Origin: an uncultured Draconibacterium sp.
Lineage (GTDB): Bacteria > Bacteroidota > Bacteroidia > Bacteroidales > Prolixibacteraceae
Reading direction: 5' to 3'
Length of the DNA stretch: 64,000 nt
Assembly: GCF_963677565.1 (NCBI RefSeq)
Contig: NZ_OY781982.1
Coordinates: 806,001-870,000 of the forward strand
Shown: positions 18,324 through 27,374 of the stretch, in pieces
How the letters are laid out: each line of letters opens with the position of its first letter
Position numbering within the stretch: the first letter of the stretch is position 1
Made by a program: the position numbers and the translations under genes
The notes under the pieces: generated by a model
What the model was told of the DNA's origin: nothing
What the model saw: only the letters and a program-made list of their open reading frames with translations
Database searches by the model: none

Positions 18324-19457
18324 ATGAAAAAACGAATAATTGTTTTAGGCGCCGGACTTGTAGGCAGCACAATTGCTATCGATTTATCAAAAAATCATGA
18401 GGTAACTAGTGTTGATTTTAATCAGAAAGCCCTTAATAAATTTGCCGATTTTCCAACTATTAATTGTGTTTGCGAAGATTTAAGCCAGAGTGAAACTATT
18501 AAAACTTTGGTTTCGGGATTTGATTTGGTTGTTGGTGCCGTTCCGGGCTTTATGGGCTACCAAACCACAAAAGCTGTAATTGAAGCCGGTATAAACATGG
18601 TTGATATTTCGTTTATGCCAGAGGATTTTTTATCGTTAAACAACCTGGCACAAAAAAACAAGGTTTGTGTGGTTGCCGATTGCGGCGTTGCACCCGGAAT
18701 GGGAAATATTATCCTTGGTCACTACAACCAGAAGTACGCTGTTAAATCGTACGAATGTTTGGTTGGCGGATTACCCGTTATTCGCGAATGGCCCTACGAA
18801 TATAAAGCCGTTTTCTCACCCATCGACGTTATTGAAGAATATACACGCCCGGCACGCTACATTCAAAACTACGAGCTGGTTGAAAAAGAAGCACTTTCCG
18901 ATCCTGAATTAATAGAATTTGAAGGAATTGGCACACTTGAATCGTGGAACTCCGACGGATTACGTTCGCTGATGCAAACCATGAAAAACATTCCGGATAT
19001 GATTGAAAAAACACTTCGTTATCCGGGCTGTATCGAGTACCTGCGGGTGTTAAGAGAATCAGGATTTTTCTCGTATGATCCGGTTGATGTAGACGGTGTT
19101 AAAGTGAGGCCAATTGATGTTACGGCCAAGTTACTTTTCCCAAAATGGCAGTTAAAACCGGGCGAGGAAGACTTTACAATTATGCGCATTGTTATTAAGG
19201 CAATTGACAAGGGAGAAGAAAAAACTTTTACTTACCACTTGCTTGATAAATTCGACCGCGAGACACAAACCATTTCAATGGCACGAACAACAGGCTATGC
19301 CTGTACCTCGGTGGCAAATCTTATACTCGACGGCACATTTGATGCTATTGGTGTTCATGCTCCTGAAACTGTAGGAGCGCAGCCCGGGAATTTGGGCTAC
19401 ATCTTTCAATACCTGAAAGAACGTGGCGTAATATACAAGCTTTCAGAACAGATTTAA
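18324..19457 (+). CDS. Saccharopine dehydrogenase-family oxidoreductase
   Basis: The 377-residue protein begins with a Rossmann dinucleotide fold, RIIVLGAGLVGSTIAIDLSK, followed by acidic SVDFNQKAL at the end of strand 2. The middle contains VVGAVPGFMGYQTTKAVIEAG and VADCGVAPGMGNIILGHY, typical of the saccharopine dehydrogenase/lysine 6-dehydrogenase superfamily. It probably uses NAD(P) on an amino acid or imine. The exact substrate (lysine, saccharopine or another) cannot be fixed. No other lysine-catabolism gene is nearby. Confidence 0.85.
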   Translation: MKKRIIVLGAGLVGSTIAIDLSKNHEVTSVDFNQKALNKFADFPTINCVCEDLSQSETIKTLVSGFDLVVGAVPGFMGYQTTKAVIEAGINMVDISFMPEDFLSLNNLAQKNKVCVVADCGVAPGMGNIILGHYNQKYAVKSYECLVGGLPVIREWPYEYKAVFSPIDVIEEYTRPARYIQNYELVEKEALSDPELIEFEGIGTLESWNSDGLRSLMQTMKNIPDMIEKTLRYPGCIEYLRVLRESGFFSYDPVDVDGVKVRPIDVTAKLLFPKWQLKPGEEDFTIMRIVIKAIDKGEEKTFTYHLLDKFDRETQTISMARTTGYACTSVANLILDGTFDAIGVHAPETVGAQPGNLGYIFQYLKERGVIYKLSEQI

Positions 19458-19529
19458 AAATCGCTTAAATTTATTTTAACCTTAAACAAAAGCAAATAAT
19501 CCTTTGTTCCAAATTATTATTTTTGCATC

Positions 19530-19925
19530 ATGGAATTGATTATTGCATTTGGCTTTTTATTACTCACCGCTATTGGTGTGGTTCTTTTAATAAAAGCAAA
19601 TAAGAAAGATAAGCAACAGCAGCAAGCACCCAATGAAGTGGTAACTCCGCCTTCAGACTGTTGTGGTGCGCACGAAATCTGCGAGTTCGATCAAATAAAA
19701 GCAGACGAGTCGATTATTGAATACTACGACGATGAAGAACTTGACGAGTATAAAAACATCGATGAGAATGCCTATTCAAACAATCAGATTGAAGAGTTTC
19801 GCGAGGTTTTATATACGCTGAAAACAGAGGAAATCAGGTACTGGCTGCTAAGTATCGAGCGCCGACACATTCAACTTCCTGCTATATTAAAAAGCGAAGC
19901 CCGGATGTTAATGGCCGAAGCATAA
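19530..19925 (+). CDS. Single-pass membrane protein with Cys-Cys motif, unknown function
   Basis: The 131-residue protein has one N-terminal membrane segment (LIIAFGFLLLTAIGVVLLIK), a short polyglutamine-containing linker, then DCCGAHEICEFD with three Cys and one His, an acidic stretch (IIEYYDDEELDEYKN) and a helical C-terminus (YWLLSIERRHIQLPAILKSE). Proteins with this plan occur widely in Bacteroidota (recalled). The Cys/His cluster could bind a metal, which is inference. It stands between the dehydrogenase and the S9 peptidase. Confidence 0.7.
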   Translation: MELIIAFGFLLLTAIGVVLLIKANKKDKQQQQAPNEVVTPPSDCCGAHEICEFDQIKADESIIEYYDDEELDEYKNIDENAYSNNQIEEFREVLYTLKTEEIRYWLLSIERRHIQLPAILKSEARMLMAEA

Positions 19926-20097
19926 AGCAAATTTCATTCATTTTTTGAACCCCACCTTAATTTTATTGTTTTGAGAAAGACAATCCAATTTGCATTCTTG
20001 TTGAACAAGAAATATTTTTAACTTCATGAAATACTTTTCTGAAGAGTATATTATTCAACTTTATCATCTATTTATACTTAAAACAACTTTACTATAC

Positions 20098-22845
20098 ATG
20101 AAAAATTTTTTGTCTTTACTCGCACTTTTAATTATTTCCGCTGGTCTTTCAGCACAAACTGAAAAACAATTACTCACATTCGATGACATTCTTAAATGGA
20201 ACAGAATTACAGAAACACATCTCTCAAATAATGGAAAATACGTTGCATGGAAAGAGGAACCTTGGAAAGGTGATGCCATGCTAAAAATCAGTACTCCCGA
20301 TGCTGAAGAAGTTGCTACGTTTAATTGCGGAACCAAGGCTCGGTTTACGCCCGACTCGCGTTTTTTGGTATTTACAGAAGTTCCACCTGCCGATACAATT
20401 CGCGAGCTGAAACTGAAAAAAACAAAAAAGGATGATCTGCCTCAAAACAAACTGGTGGTTTTCGATATTAAGGAGAATAAAACTGAAAAAGTTGATAATC
20501 TGATATCGGTTAAAGTTCCCGAAGAATGGTCGGGCTGGATAGCTTATCAGGCTGAGGATCCCGTTGACTCGACAAAAAACAAAAAAGATAAAAAGCATCC
20601 GCTGTACATTAAAAACCTGGAAACGGGATTTGTAAAAAAATATCCCGCTGTAAGTACTTACGAGTTGGCAAAAGACCAACCCTTTATTGGTTTTATATCC
20701 GAAGGCGACAGTACTTTTACTGCCGGTGTTTATCGGTTTGATTTAAAGGCTGACAATGTATCTCCTATTATGGAAGCTGAAGGAGAATTTAAACAATTAT
20801 GCATTGCTGATAAAGGAGATAAGCTAGCCTTTTTGGCTGATACTACAGATTCGGAAAAACCATCTTTCGCACTTTATTATTGGGGTGGAGAAAACGCAAC
20901 AATTATTGCCGATAATACAAACGATGCCATTCCTGATAACTGGGAAATAAGTGAAAATGGCAGGCTTTCATTCTCCGATAACGGCGGACGTTTGTTTTTC
21001 GGAACTGCTCCAATTCTTCCCGAAAAAGACACCACTAAACTGGAAGAAGAAATCCCTGCATTGGATGTGTGGACCTGGAACGAAGAGCAGCTTCAAACGG
21101 TTCAGCTCAACAACAGAAAAGATGATTTGAAAAAGAGTTATCTCGCAGTTGTTCATCTTGATGAGCAAAAAACAGTTCAGTTGGAGACCGAACTTTTCTC
21201 GCGCATACGAAAAATACAAAATGGCGATGCCGACAAATTATTGGCCTTTAGCAACAGACCTTATGCAGTGCAAACCATGTGGGAAGGTGGCCCTTATCAC
21301 AACGATTTCTATTTGGTTGACATCAATACAGGAGTTGCTGAAAAAATAAAAACCGACTGCCGTGCCAATCCTTCGGTTTCGCCAGAAGGGAAATTTGTAT
21401 ATTGGTACAATGCCATAGACACAACATGGAATACCTACGAAATTGCAACAGGTAAAGAATATATTATTACACAACCTGAAACAATTCAGGCGGCAGATGA
21501 GTTAAACGACCGCCCAATGCTATCCAGCTCGTACCGGAATGCAGGTTGGATTAAAAATGATGAAGCAATTTTGATATACGATCGTTACGATATGTGGAAA
21601 GTTGATCCGACAGGCTCAGCCGCTCCAATAAATCTCACCAAAAACGGGAGAACTGCTAAGATCAATTATCGGCTTGTAAGATTTAATCCGGAACCAAACA
21701 CAGGAATCGATCCTTCAGAAAAAGTTCTGCTTACAGGACACAATGAAATTTCGCGTGCCGATGCTTATTATGCTTTTGACTTAAGCAAAAATAGAGCACC
21801 CGAAGCTGTTTTCAGCCAGAATTACCGATTAGGAAGACCTGTAAAAGCTGAAGATGACGACCTGATCATTTTCACTAAGGAAGATTTTGAGACCTATCCG
21901 AACCTGATTGCCACAAATCTTAGTTTCAAAAAAGAAACACAAATAAGTGACGCTGCACCTCAGCAAAAAGAGTATAAATGGGGAACGGCGGAGTTGGTAA
22001 GCTGGCGCTCGCTTGATGGCCTGGTTTTGGAAGGAACATTGCACAAGCCTGAGGATTTTGACCCAAACAAAAAATACCCGATGATTGTGAATTTTTACGA
22101 GAAAAGTTCCCAGAACCTGCTTAGTTACCGTATGCCGGAAAATCATCGTTCAACTATTGATTATCATTACTACACCAGTCATGGATATATAATTTTTAAT
22201 CCCGATGTTTATTACAAGGAAGGCTATCCGGGAGAATCGGCATTTAATTGCGTGATGCCCGGTATTACATCGTTAATAAACAAAGGTTTTGTTGATGAAG
22301 AGCACATTGGCGCGCAAGGACATAGTTGGGGTGGTTACCAGGTAGCTTATTTGGCTACACGAACAAATATGTTTGCTGCCATTGAATCGGGAGCTCCAGT
22401 TGTGAATATGTTTAGTGCCTATGGCGGAATTCGCTGGGGATCGGGATTAAACCGCTCATTCCAGTATGAACATACGCAAAGCCGCATTGGAAAAACGATT
22501 TGGGAATCTCCGTTACGTTATATTGAGAACTCGCCATTGTTTACACTCGATAAGGTAAATACTCCGATTTTAATTATGCATAATGACGACGATGGCTCAG
22601 TGCCATGGTACCAGGGAATTGAGTTTTTCATCGGCCTGCGACGGTTGCAAAAACCAAGTTGGTTGCTTAACTATAACGAAGCCGACCACTGGCCAACAAA
22701 ACTTCGCGATATGCACGATTTCCAGATTCGTATGGCCCAGTTTTTTGATCATTACCTAAAAGATGCTCCGATGCCGAAATGGATGGATGAAGGTATTCCG
22801 GCAATTAATAAAGGTGTTGATATGGGATATGAGTTAGTGGAGTAA
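20098..22845 (+). CDS. Exported S9-family (prolyl oligopeptidase-type) peptidase
   Basis: The start is set at 20098, where MKNFLSLLALLIISAGLSAQ is a signal peptide; the Met at 20026 would precede it by 24 residues. The 915-residue protein has an N-terminal beta-propeller-like half and a C-terminal alpha/beta-hydrolase. The triad is Ser743 in GAQGHSWGGYQVAY, Asp832 in HNDDDGSVPW and His864 in EADHWPTKLRD. It should cut short peptides in the periplasm, probably removing di- or oligopeptides; preference for proline is not established. An efficient terminator follows at 22851. Confidence 0.93.
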   Translation: MKNFLSLLALLIISAGLSAQTEKQLLTFDDILKWNRITETHLSNNGKYVAWKEEPWKGDAMLKISTPDAEEVATFNCGTKARFTPDSRFLVFTEVPPADTIRELKLKKTKKDDLPQNKLVVFDIKENKTEKVDNLISVKVPEEWSGWIAYQAEDPVDSTKNKKDKKHPLYIKNLETGFVKKYPAVSTYELAKDQPFIGFISEGDSTFTAGVYRFDLKADNVSPIMEAEGEFKQLCIADKGDKLAFLADTTDSEKPSFALYYWGGENATIIADNTNDAIPDNWEISENGRLSFSDNGGRLFFGTAPILPEKDTTKLEEEIPALDVWTWNEEQLQTVQLNNRKDDLKKSYLAVVHLDEQKTVQLETELFSRIRKIQNGDADKLLAFSNRPYAVQTMWEGGPYHNDFYLVDINTGVAEKIKTDCRANPSVSPEGKFVYWYNAIDTTWNTYEIATGKEYIITQPETIQAADELNDRPMLSSSYRNAGWIKNDEAILIYDRYDMWKVDPTGSAAPINLTKNGRTAKINYRLVRFNPEPNTGIDPSEKVLLTGHNEISRADAYYAFDLSKNRAPEAVFSQNYRLGRPVKAEDDDLIIFTKEDFETYPNLIATNLSFKKETQISDAAPQQKEYKWGTAELVSWRSLDGLVLEGTLHKPEDFDPNKKYPMIVNFYEKSSQNLLSYRMPENHRSTIDYHYYTSHGYIIFNPDVYYKEGYPGESAFNCVMPGITSLINKGFVDEEHIGAQGHSWGGYQVAYLATRTNMFAAIESGAPVVNMFSAYGGIRWGSGLNRSFQYEHTQSRIGKTIWESPLRYIENSPLFTLDKVNTPILIMHNDDDGSVPWYQGIEFFIGLRRLQKPSWLLNYNEADHWPTKLRDMHDFQIRMAQFFDHYLKDAPMPKWMDEGIPAINKGVDMGYELVE

Positions 22846-22850
22846 AAAAG

Positions 22851-22895
22851 AAAAGCGATGTATTTCTCGGTGATCCGATAAATACATCGCTTTTT
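22851..22895. terminator. Bidirectional intrinsic terminator
   Basis: A perfect 15-bp stem, AAAAGCGATGTATTT (22851-22865) against AAATACATCGCTTTT (22880-22894), with extra TCGG/CCGA pairing inside the loop. T-runs follow on both strands. It lies between the rightward S9 peptidase and the leftward DUF2007 gene and can serve both. Confidence 0.9.
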
Positions 22896-22925
22896 AATTT
22901 ATTCTCTTGCTTTTTAGCTTGAAAA

Positions 22926-23153
22926 CTATTTTATAGAATTATAAATTTCAAGTGCTTCTTCAAATTTTTCTTCCATCACCCGTATTTCAATACCAATATT
23001 GGAAGGACTTCCCGAAAAAGTTCCATCAATAGTACTTGTTATCTCATTTACCAACATGTATTCAATACCGGCTTCATCAAGCATTTCTTTAAATAACATG
23101 TACTTCATGTCGAAATTGCTGGTGAATGTTGCTACAGTTATAGTTTTACTCAT
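22926..23153 (-). CDS. DUF2007-like small protein
   Basis: The 75-residue cytosolic protein reads like the DUF2007 (putative signal-transducing) family. It starts with VATFTSNFDMKYMLFKEMLD, a shift toward an alpha/beta fold, continues with AGIEYMLVNE and IEIRVMEEKFEEALEIYNSI at the end. Family members have a ferredoxin-like fold and no established function. The stop of the plug-domain gene is only 8 bp upstream, so both are probably co-transcribed. Confidence 0.75.
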   Translation of the reverse strand: MSKTITVATFTSNFDMKYMLFKEMLDEAGIEYMLVNEITSTIDGTFSGSPSNIGIEIRVMEEKFEEALEIYNSIK

Positions 23154-23161
23154 CAGATTTA

Positions 23162-23848
23162 TTATTCGTCTTTACCTTTTTTAGTCTCAATAATTACAAC
23201 ACCATTTGCTCCTCGTGAGCCATAAATAGCAGCACTTCCATCTTTAATAATATTCACACTTTTTACTTGTGTTGGGACAAGAGAATTCAATATGGTGTTG
23301 TCGACCTGCATGCCATCAACAATAATCAATGCAGCACTACTCATATTTATTGAATTTATTCCGCGAATAATTATTTCCCCATTGCTCTGTACCTGCACGC
23401 CGGCAAAACGTCCTCTTATCAGATCGTACATATTGGTATATTGCGAAAAATCCACATCATCACTGGTCATTTGTGCTAACGCATTCAAACGCTCTCCATC
23501 TTTTACGTAACCATAACCAATGGCGTATTCTCTTGCTTTATCACCAGGTTTCAGATTTAAATTTACGGCCACTATTTTAGTGTTCTCTTCCAGTTTTACT
23601 GTTCTGCCCTGAAATCCTTTGGCCGATATTTTAATTTTATCTTCAGGGGCAACCTTTACCTGAAAGTGTCCCAAAGTATCTGTTTTTACCACTTCTTTTG
23701 AGCTTTTTACAAAGACATCGGCTCCTACAATTGTTATACTGTCGAAGGTAGTAACAATCCCTTGAATATAGCGCTCCTGTGCACTACCATGATTTATCGT
23801 AAATACGCAAATGATGAATAGAATGAAGGGGAAAAGTTTCGTTTTCAT
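23162..23848 (-). CDS. Stand-alone carboxypeptidase-regulatory plus TonB-plug domain protein
   Basis: The 228-residue exported protein has a signal peptide ending in GSAQ, a CarboxypepD_reg-like domain (IQGIVTTFDSITIVGADVFV, TDTLGHFQVKV) and a TonB receptor plug domain (SQYTNMYDLIRGRFAGVQVQ, IIIRGINSINMSSAALIIVD, VKSVNIIKDGSAAIYGSRGA, NGVVIIETKKG). This is the N-terminus of a SusC-like receptor but without the 22-strand barrel. It ends with a clean stop and the next gene follows 8 bp later, so it does not look broken. Family experience says such short plug proteins occur in Bacteroidota, but their role is unclear. Confidence 0.85.
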   Translation of the reverse strand: MKTKLFPFILFIICVFTINHGSAQERYIQGIVTTFDSITIVGADVFVKSSKEVVKTDTLGHFQVKVAPEDKIKISAKGFQGRTVKLEENTKIVAVNLNLKPGDKAREYAIGYGYVKDGERLNALAQMTSDDVDFSQYTNMYDLIRGRFAGVQVQSNGEIIIRGINSINMSSAALIIVDGMQVDNTILNSLVPTQVKSVNIIKDGSAAIYGSRGANGVVIIETKKGKDE

Positions 23849-23925
23849 ATTAATCGGCTTTTATTGACTTAATTGTGTTAAAGTTACAATAAATCAATAA
23901 ACAACCAATATGTTAAAAAAGCATA

Positions 23926-24870
23926 TTATTGTTCTTTTGCCGGCCGTACTCGTTTCACCCTGTAAGGCTTTTTCTGTTGCGACTCAAAGTAAGTTCGCAT
24001 CTGTAACTCTGCAATAATACCGGTGGTAATAAACTGAATTCCTCCTAAAACCAATAAAATACCCAATAATAATAATGGTTTTCCCCAAATATCATTGCCC
24101 AGTATTTTTAGCACAAGCAGATATATATTTATAAGCACTCCAATGGCAAGGGTGAAAATACCGATTTGTCCGAAAAAGTGCATTGGCCGCTGAAGATACT
24201 TTTTAAAGAAAAGCATCAGCACCAGGTCGCTCATAACTCGTGTTGTACGACTGAGGTTGTATTTTGAAGTTCCAAATGTCCGCGGACGGTGATTCACATC
24301 GACCTGGGTAATTTTGGTAGCGCCTTCAAGAGTTACAAGTGCAGGAATATAACGATGCAACTCGCCATAAATATGAATGCTTTTTATGATATCGTTTGTA
24401 AAAATTTTTAAGGTGCACCCCAAATCTTTCATGTAAATTCCGGTTGCACGACGAATGAGGTAATTGGCAATTTTAGACGGCACTTTGCGTAAAAACATCC
24501 CGTCTTTCCGATTAGCACGCACACCTGCAACCATATCCCACTCTTCTTCCTCAATCATTTTTAGCATCATCGGAATATCTGCCGGATCGTTTTGCAGGTC
24601 GCCATCAATTAATGCAACATACTCGCCTTCTGCCTGATCGATACCGGCTTGTAATGCTGAACTTTGCCCGTAATTTCTTTTTAACTCAACCAATAAAAAC
24701 CTGTCGTCGTTAATTTTTCTGATTTCTTCACGTGTCTTATCTGTCGATCCGTCATCTACAAATATGGCTTCGTAATCTATTCCCTCGAGGGCTGCTTTTA
24801 TTTCTACTGCTAATGGTTTAATGTTTGGCTCTTCATTCCAAACACAAATTACGAGTGAAAGCTTTTTCAT
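23926..24870 (-). CDS. GT2 glycosyltransferase, polyprenyl-phosphate sugar type
   Basis: The 314-residue protein has a GT2 (GT-A) domain: SLVICVWNEEPNIKPL, FVDDGSTDKT, KRNYGQSSALQAGID and the metal-binding DGDLQNDP at about residues 92-99. RPRTFGTSKYNLSR follows the catalytic core. Two membrane helices close the protein (about residues 232-255 and 265-290). This matches DPM1/ArnC/GtrB-type enzymes that load a sugar onto a polyprenyl phosphate for lipid or glycan modification. The sugar is not predictable. No partner flippase or acceptor transferase is adjacent. Confidence 0.9.
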   Translation of the reverse strand: MKKLSLVICVWNEEPNIKPLAVEIKAALEGIDYEAIFVDDGSTDKTREEIRKINDDRFLLVELKRNYGQSSALQAGIDQAEGEYVALIDGDLQNDPADIPMMLKMIEEEEWDMVAGVRANRKDGMFLRKVPSKIANYLIRRATGIYMKDLGCTLKIFTNDIIKSIHIYGELHRYIPALVTLEGATKITQVDVNHRPRTFGTSKYNLSRTTRVMSDLVLMLFFKKYLQRPMHFFGQIGIFTLAIGVLINIYLLVLKILGNDIWGKPLLLLGILLVLGGIQFITTGIIAELQMRTYFESQQKKPYRVKRVRPAKEQ

Positions 24871-24953
24871 AATCTGTTTTTATGTGTTTCCAGTTGCATC
24901 AACACAACCTTTTTTTTGCGGTTGCAAAGTTATGAATTATGTTCTACGATAAC

Positions 24954-25853
24954 TTACTCAATCCCGTTTAGTTTCCATATGAATGAAAAACGTACTGTTT
25001 TGTATAACCAATCGTGTAGTCCGTGTTGATATTTTATGGCAATAGCCCTTTTATTGTACTCTCTTCTTAACTCAAAATTGATTTGCATTGGCCTGTCTCC
25101 ATTGTTTTTATAGCCATAGTACCCCGACCATGATGGAGTGAAACGCCAGTCGTTTTTTTCGAAATCAATTCCGGCGCCATATAGCAATGCGTCATTCTGA
25201 AGATTCAGTTCATCGTTGGTTTGCCAGCTGTAAAAGCCCAGCATCATGTGTGGCCTGATAAGTGTTGTTTCCGAAGACCCTAAATCTTTTGAAAAACTAA
25301 AATCGAAAGAATAACCAGGAGTGTCAGCAAATCTGGCACCTTCGAAATTGGTTCCAGAGGCAGTTTTTAAAATAGCCCGAAACAAGGTATTTGGAAAAGC
25401 GCGGTCTTTAAAAAGTTGGATTAAAGTAGAAAAATAGAAATCGCCAATGGCATAACCTTTTCCATCTTTATCGCGCGAAAAACGTTCGTCTCTAATTTCG
25501 GTTGTATATGAATAATGTTCGAGCAAAACGCCATACATTTCTATAGCAATCTTGTTACCGGCAAACGGAATATATACACGCCCTGAAATATCCTGTGTTG
25601 GATCGCCCGAATAAAAATGGTTCGAGACCGTAAGTTCCAATTCTGTATTTCCTTCCAACAATCCCTTTTTTAATTCGGGCACAGGTAATGCATTTGGCCC
25701 GAGAAAAGCAGGTGATATAATTAACCAGTTACGCCAACCCGGATCGCCGCTTTCCCAACCATGCGCATCGTTCCACCACGACCAGTCTTCCTGAGCTGAG
25801 ACCAGTAGTTGTGTAACCAAAAGAAAAAGAGCTATAATTAAAAGTCGTTTCAT
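24954..25853 (-). CDS. Exported beta-barrel-like protein of unknown function
   Basis: The 299-residue protein begins with MKRLLIIALFLLVTQLLVSA, a signal peptide. The mature part is Trp/Tyr-rich and strand-like (WSWWNDAHGWESGDPGWRNW near the N-terminus, and a terminal VRFSFIWKL segment). Paired strands such as GKGYAIGDFYFSTLIQLF suggest an outer-membrane barrel. I recognise no family. A good Bacteroidota promoter lies upstream at 25921-25950. Confidence 0.75.
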   Translation of the reverse strand: MKRLLIIALFLLVTQLLVSAQEDWSWWNDAHGWESGDPGWRNWLIISPAFLGPNALPVPELKKGLLEGNTELELTVSNHFYSGDPTQDISGRVYIPFAGNKIAIEMYGVLLEHYSYTTEIRDERFSRDKDGKGYAIGDFYFSTLIQLFKDRAFPNTLFRAILKTASGTNFEGARFADTPGYSFDFSFSKDLGSSETTLIRPHMMLGFYSWQTNDELNLQNDALLYGAGIDFEKNDWRFTPSWSGYYGYKNNGDRPMQINFELRREYNKRAIAIKYQHGLHDWLYKTVRFSFIWKLNGIE

Positions 25854-25920
25854 TGCTTGTTTAAACCTGATGTCTGCAACGTTTTTGTGTCGGTTCTCAG
25901 AAGGTAAAATTCTGAGCTAT

Positions 25921-25950
25921 CAAATGTAAACGATTTTTTCGCGCTATCAA
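25921..25950 (-). promoter_or_regulatory. Bacteroidota-type promoter of the 24954-25853 gene
   Basis: On the minus strand: TTG at 25950-25948, 19 bases, then TACATTTG at 25928-25921, a full match to TAnnTTTG. The start codon at 25853 is about 60 nt further on. Confidence 0.65.
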
Positions 25951-25988
25951 GGTGGATGAAAAAAAAGATGAAAAAATTAGAGAAAAAA

Positions 25989-26015
25989 TAAGCCCTTCAG
26001 CAAAACTGAAGGGCT
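25989..26015 (-). terminator. Intrinsic terminator of the C1 peptidase gene
   Basis: Perfect 11-bp stem AAGCCCTTCAG/CTGAAGGGCTT with a 5-nt loop, followed on the minus strand by a T-rich run. It lies 5 bp after the stop of the peptidase gene. Confidence 0.9.
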
Positions 26016-26020
26016 TACAT

Positions 26021-27229
26021 CTAAAGTTTAAGTTTTTCTCTTATACTTTGGGGTATACCGTCTTTGTGTACCATAATACACATTGTCTTGTAATTCACAT
26101 ATGGTTTTGAGGCGTAAAAATACCCTTCATATTTATTGTAATCGCCCCACGAGTTTTTTACTTTATAGAAAGTATTTCCGTTTTGATCTTTTGCTGTACC
26201 GATGATATGCATTCCATGATCGTCGGTAGTCTGGTAATTATCAAAAGCTGCCTGCCGCATTTCCTGTGTTACGACCAACTCAGGAACCGGCTTTTCCAGC
26301 TTATACAATTCTTTTTCCTTTTCTTTTTGTGGCAGTGCTTCCCATTTTGCAATTTCGGCATCGCTCATGTCTTCGGCAGGCGCAGCCGGAACTACAGCGA
26401 CTCCTTTGTTACTTGTGGCCCACCCTTTCTCACTAATATCGGTTGCCCAAGCTACCGTTAATCCGTTCGTTAAAGCATACTCGATAATCTGTTCCAACTC
26501 ATTTAACGGAACATTATAAACTTCATCCCACGACCAGTTGTCGGGAACCTCTAAAATAAATTTATCGTAAAACGGATGATGTGTATACGATGTAATTTCA
26601 ACATAATCATCCATATGCAAACCAACATAATCACTAGCAAAACTTTGCGGTGTATATTGTTTTCCTTCGTATTCAAATTTTTTCGGGAGTTCTCCCAGAT
26701 AGGAATCCAGTGTAGCATCAATCGATTCGTGCCAAACGGTAGTTAATTTGCGGTTCTTGTTTTCTACAACAGCATCAACATGTTCTTTCAAAACTTTGTC
26801 CATTTCGCCATGCACATGTTTTTCTTCGCCATAATTTAATCCCGAAAAAACCGATTCAGGAACAATACCAAATTCACGAATCATATTTGTAACATCGTGA
26901 AATGCTCCACCACCGGCAAAATTTAAATTACCATGCATGCGTACATGTTTTTTGGCTTTCTCAGAATAAGTGTGCCATACAATAAACATTTCTGAAAGAT
27001 CGACTTCTGGTTTTCCCAAACGCAACATTTCCGACTCAAGAAATGAGAGCCCGGAAAAAGACCAGCAAGTACCGGAACGATATTGATCCTTAACCGGCGT
27101 TGCCGCTAATTCGATTTCGTCCTCAAAAACATAACCTTTTACCTCTTCCTTCTTTTTATCCTCTGCAAAAACACTGATTGTACAAACCACAATCAATGCA
27201 GTAAAAATCAAACGCAACTTCATATTCAT
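26021..27229 (-). CDS. Exported C1 peptidase of the bleomycin hydrolase/PepC family
   Basis: The start is taken at 27229 (MNMKLRLIFTALIVVCTISV, a signal peptide ending in FAED); the Met two residues later is equally possible, while 27277 would add residues with no role. The 402-residue papain-fold peptidase has the catalytic Cys55 in KDQYRSGTCWSFSG, the His in DDHGMHIIGTA and the Asn in KVKNSWGDY. Large inserts typical of the bleomycin hydrolase group are present. Known members of this group are mostly cytosolic; the signal peptide here points to periplasmic or secreted peptide breakdown. A TAAATTTG box at 27273-27266 may be its -7 element, but no -33 box is convincing. Confidence 0.9.
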   Translation of the reverse strand: MNMKLRLIFTALIVVCTISVFAEDKKKEEVKGYVFEDEIELAATPVKDQYRSGTCWSFSGLSFLESEMLRLGKPEVDLSEMFIVWHTYSEKAKKHVRMHGNLNFAGGGAFHDVTNMIREFGIVPESVFSGLNYGEEKHVHGEMDKVLKEHVDAVVENKNRKLTTVWHESIDATLDSYLGELPKKFEYEGKQYTPQSFASDYVGLHMDDYVEITSYTHHPFYDKFILEVPDNWSWDEVYNVPLNELEQIIEYALTNGLTVAWATDISEKGWATSNKGVAVVPAAPAEDMSDAEIAKWEALPQKEKEKELYKLEKPVPELVVTQEMRQAAFDNYQTTDDHGMHIIGTAKDQNGNTFYKVKNSWGDYNKYEGYFYASKPYVNYKTMCIMVHKDGIPQSIREKLKL

Positions 27230-27374
27230 AAATAAAATATTACCCCTCTTAATTTGAATTAGCGTCAAATTTAACAATTAATTCTTTTTCAGAAAGAGAA
27301 TTTAATATAGAGTTTATAAAAATTAGAGGTAGTTTTTCAGATTAAAAGTTATGTAATAATTTATGTGACATAAG

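Noticed and set aside
19518..19525. TATTTTTG promoter box before the Cys-Cys membrane protein
   Set aside because: It sits only 4 bases before the start codon and has no -33 partner at the right distance.
23162..23848. Truncated SusC pseudogene
   Set aside because: The gene has an intact signal, domains and stop, and no barrel remnant follows; a short functional protein is more likely.
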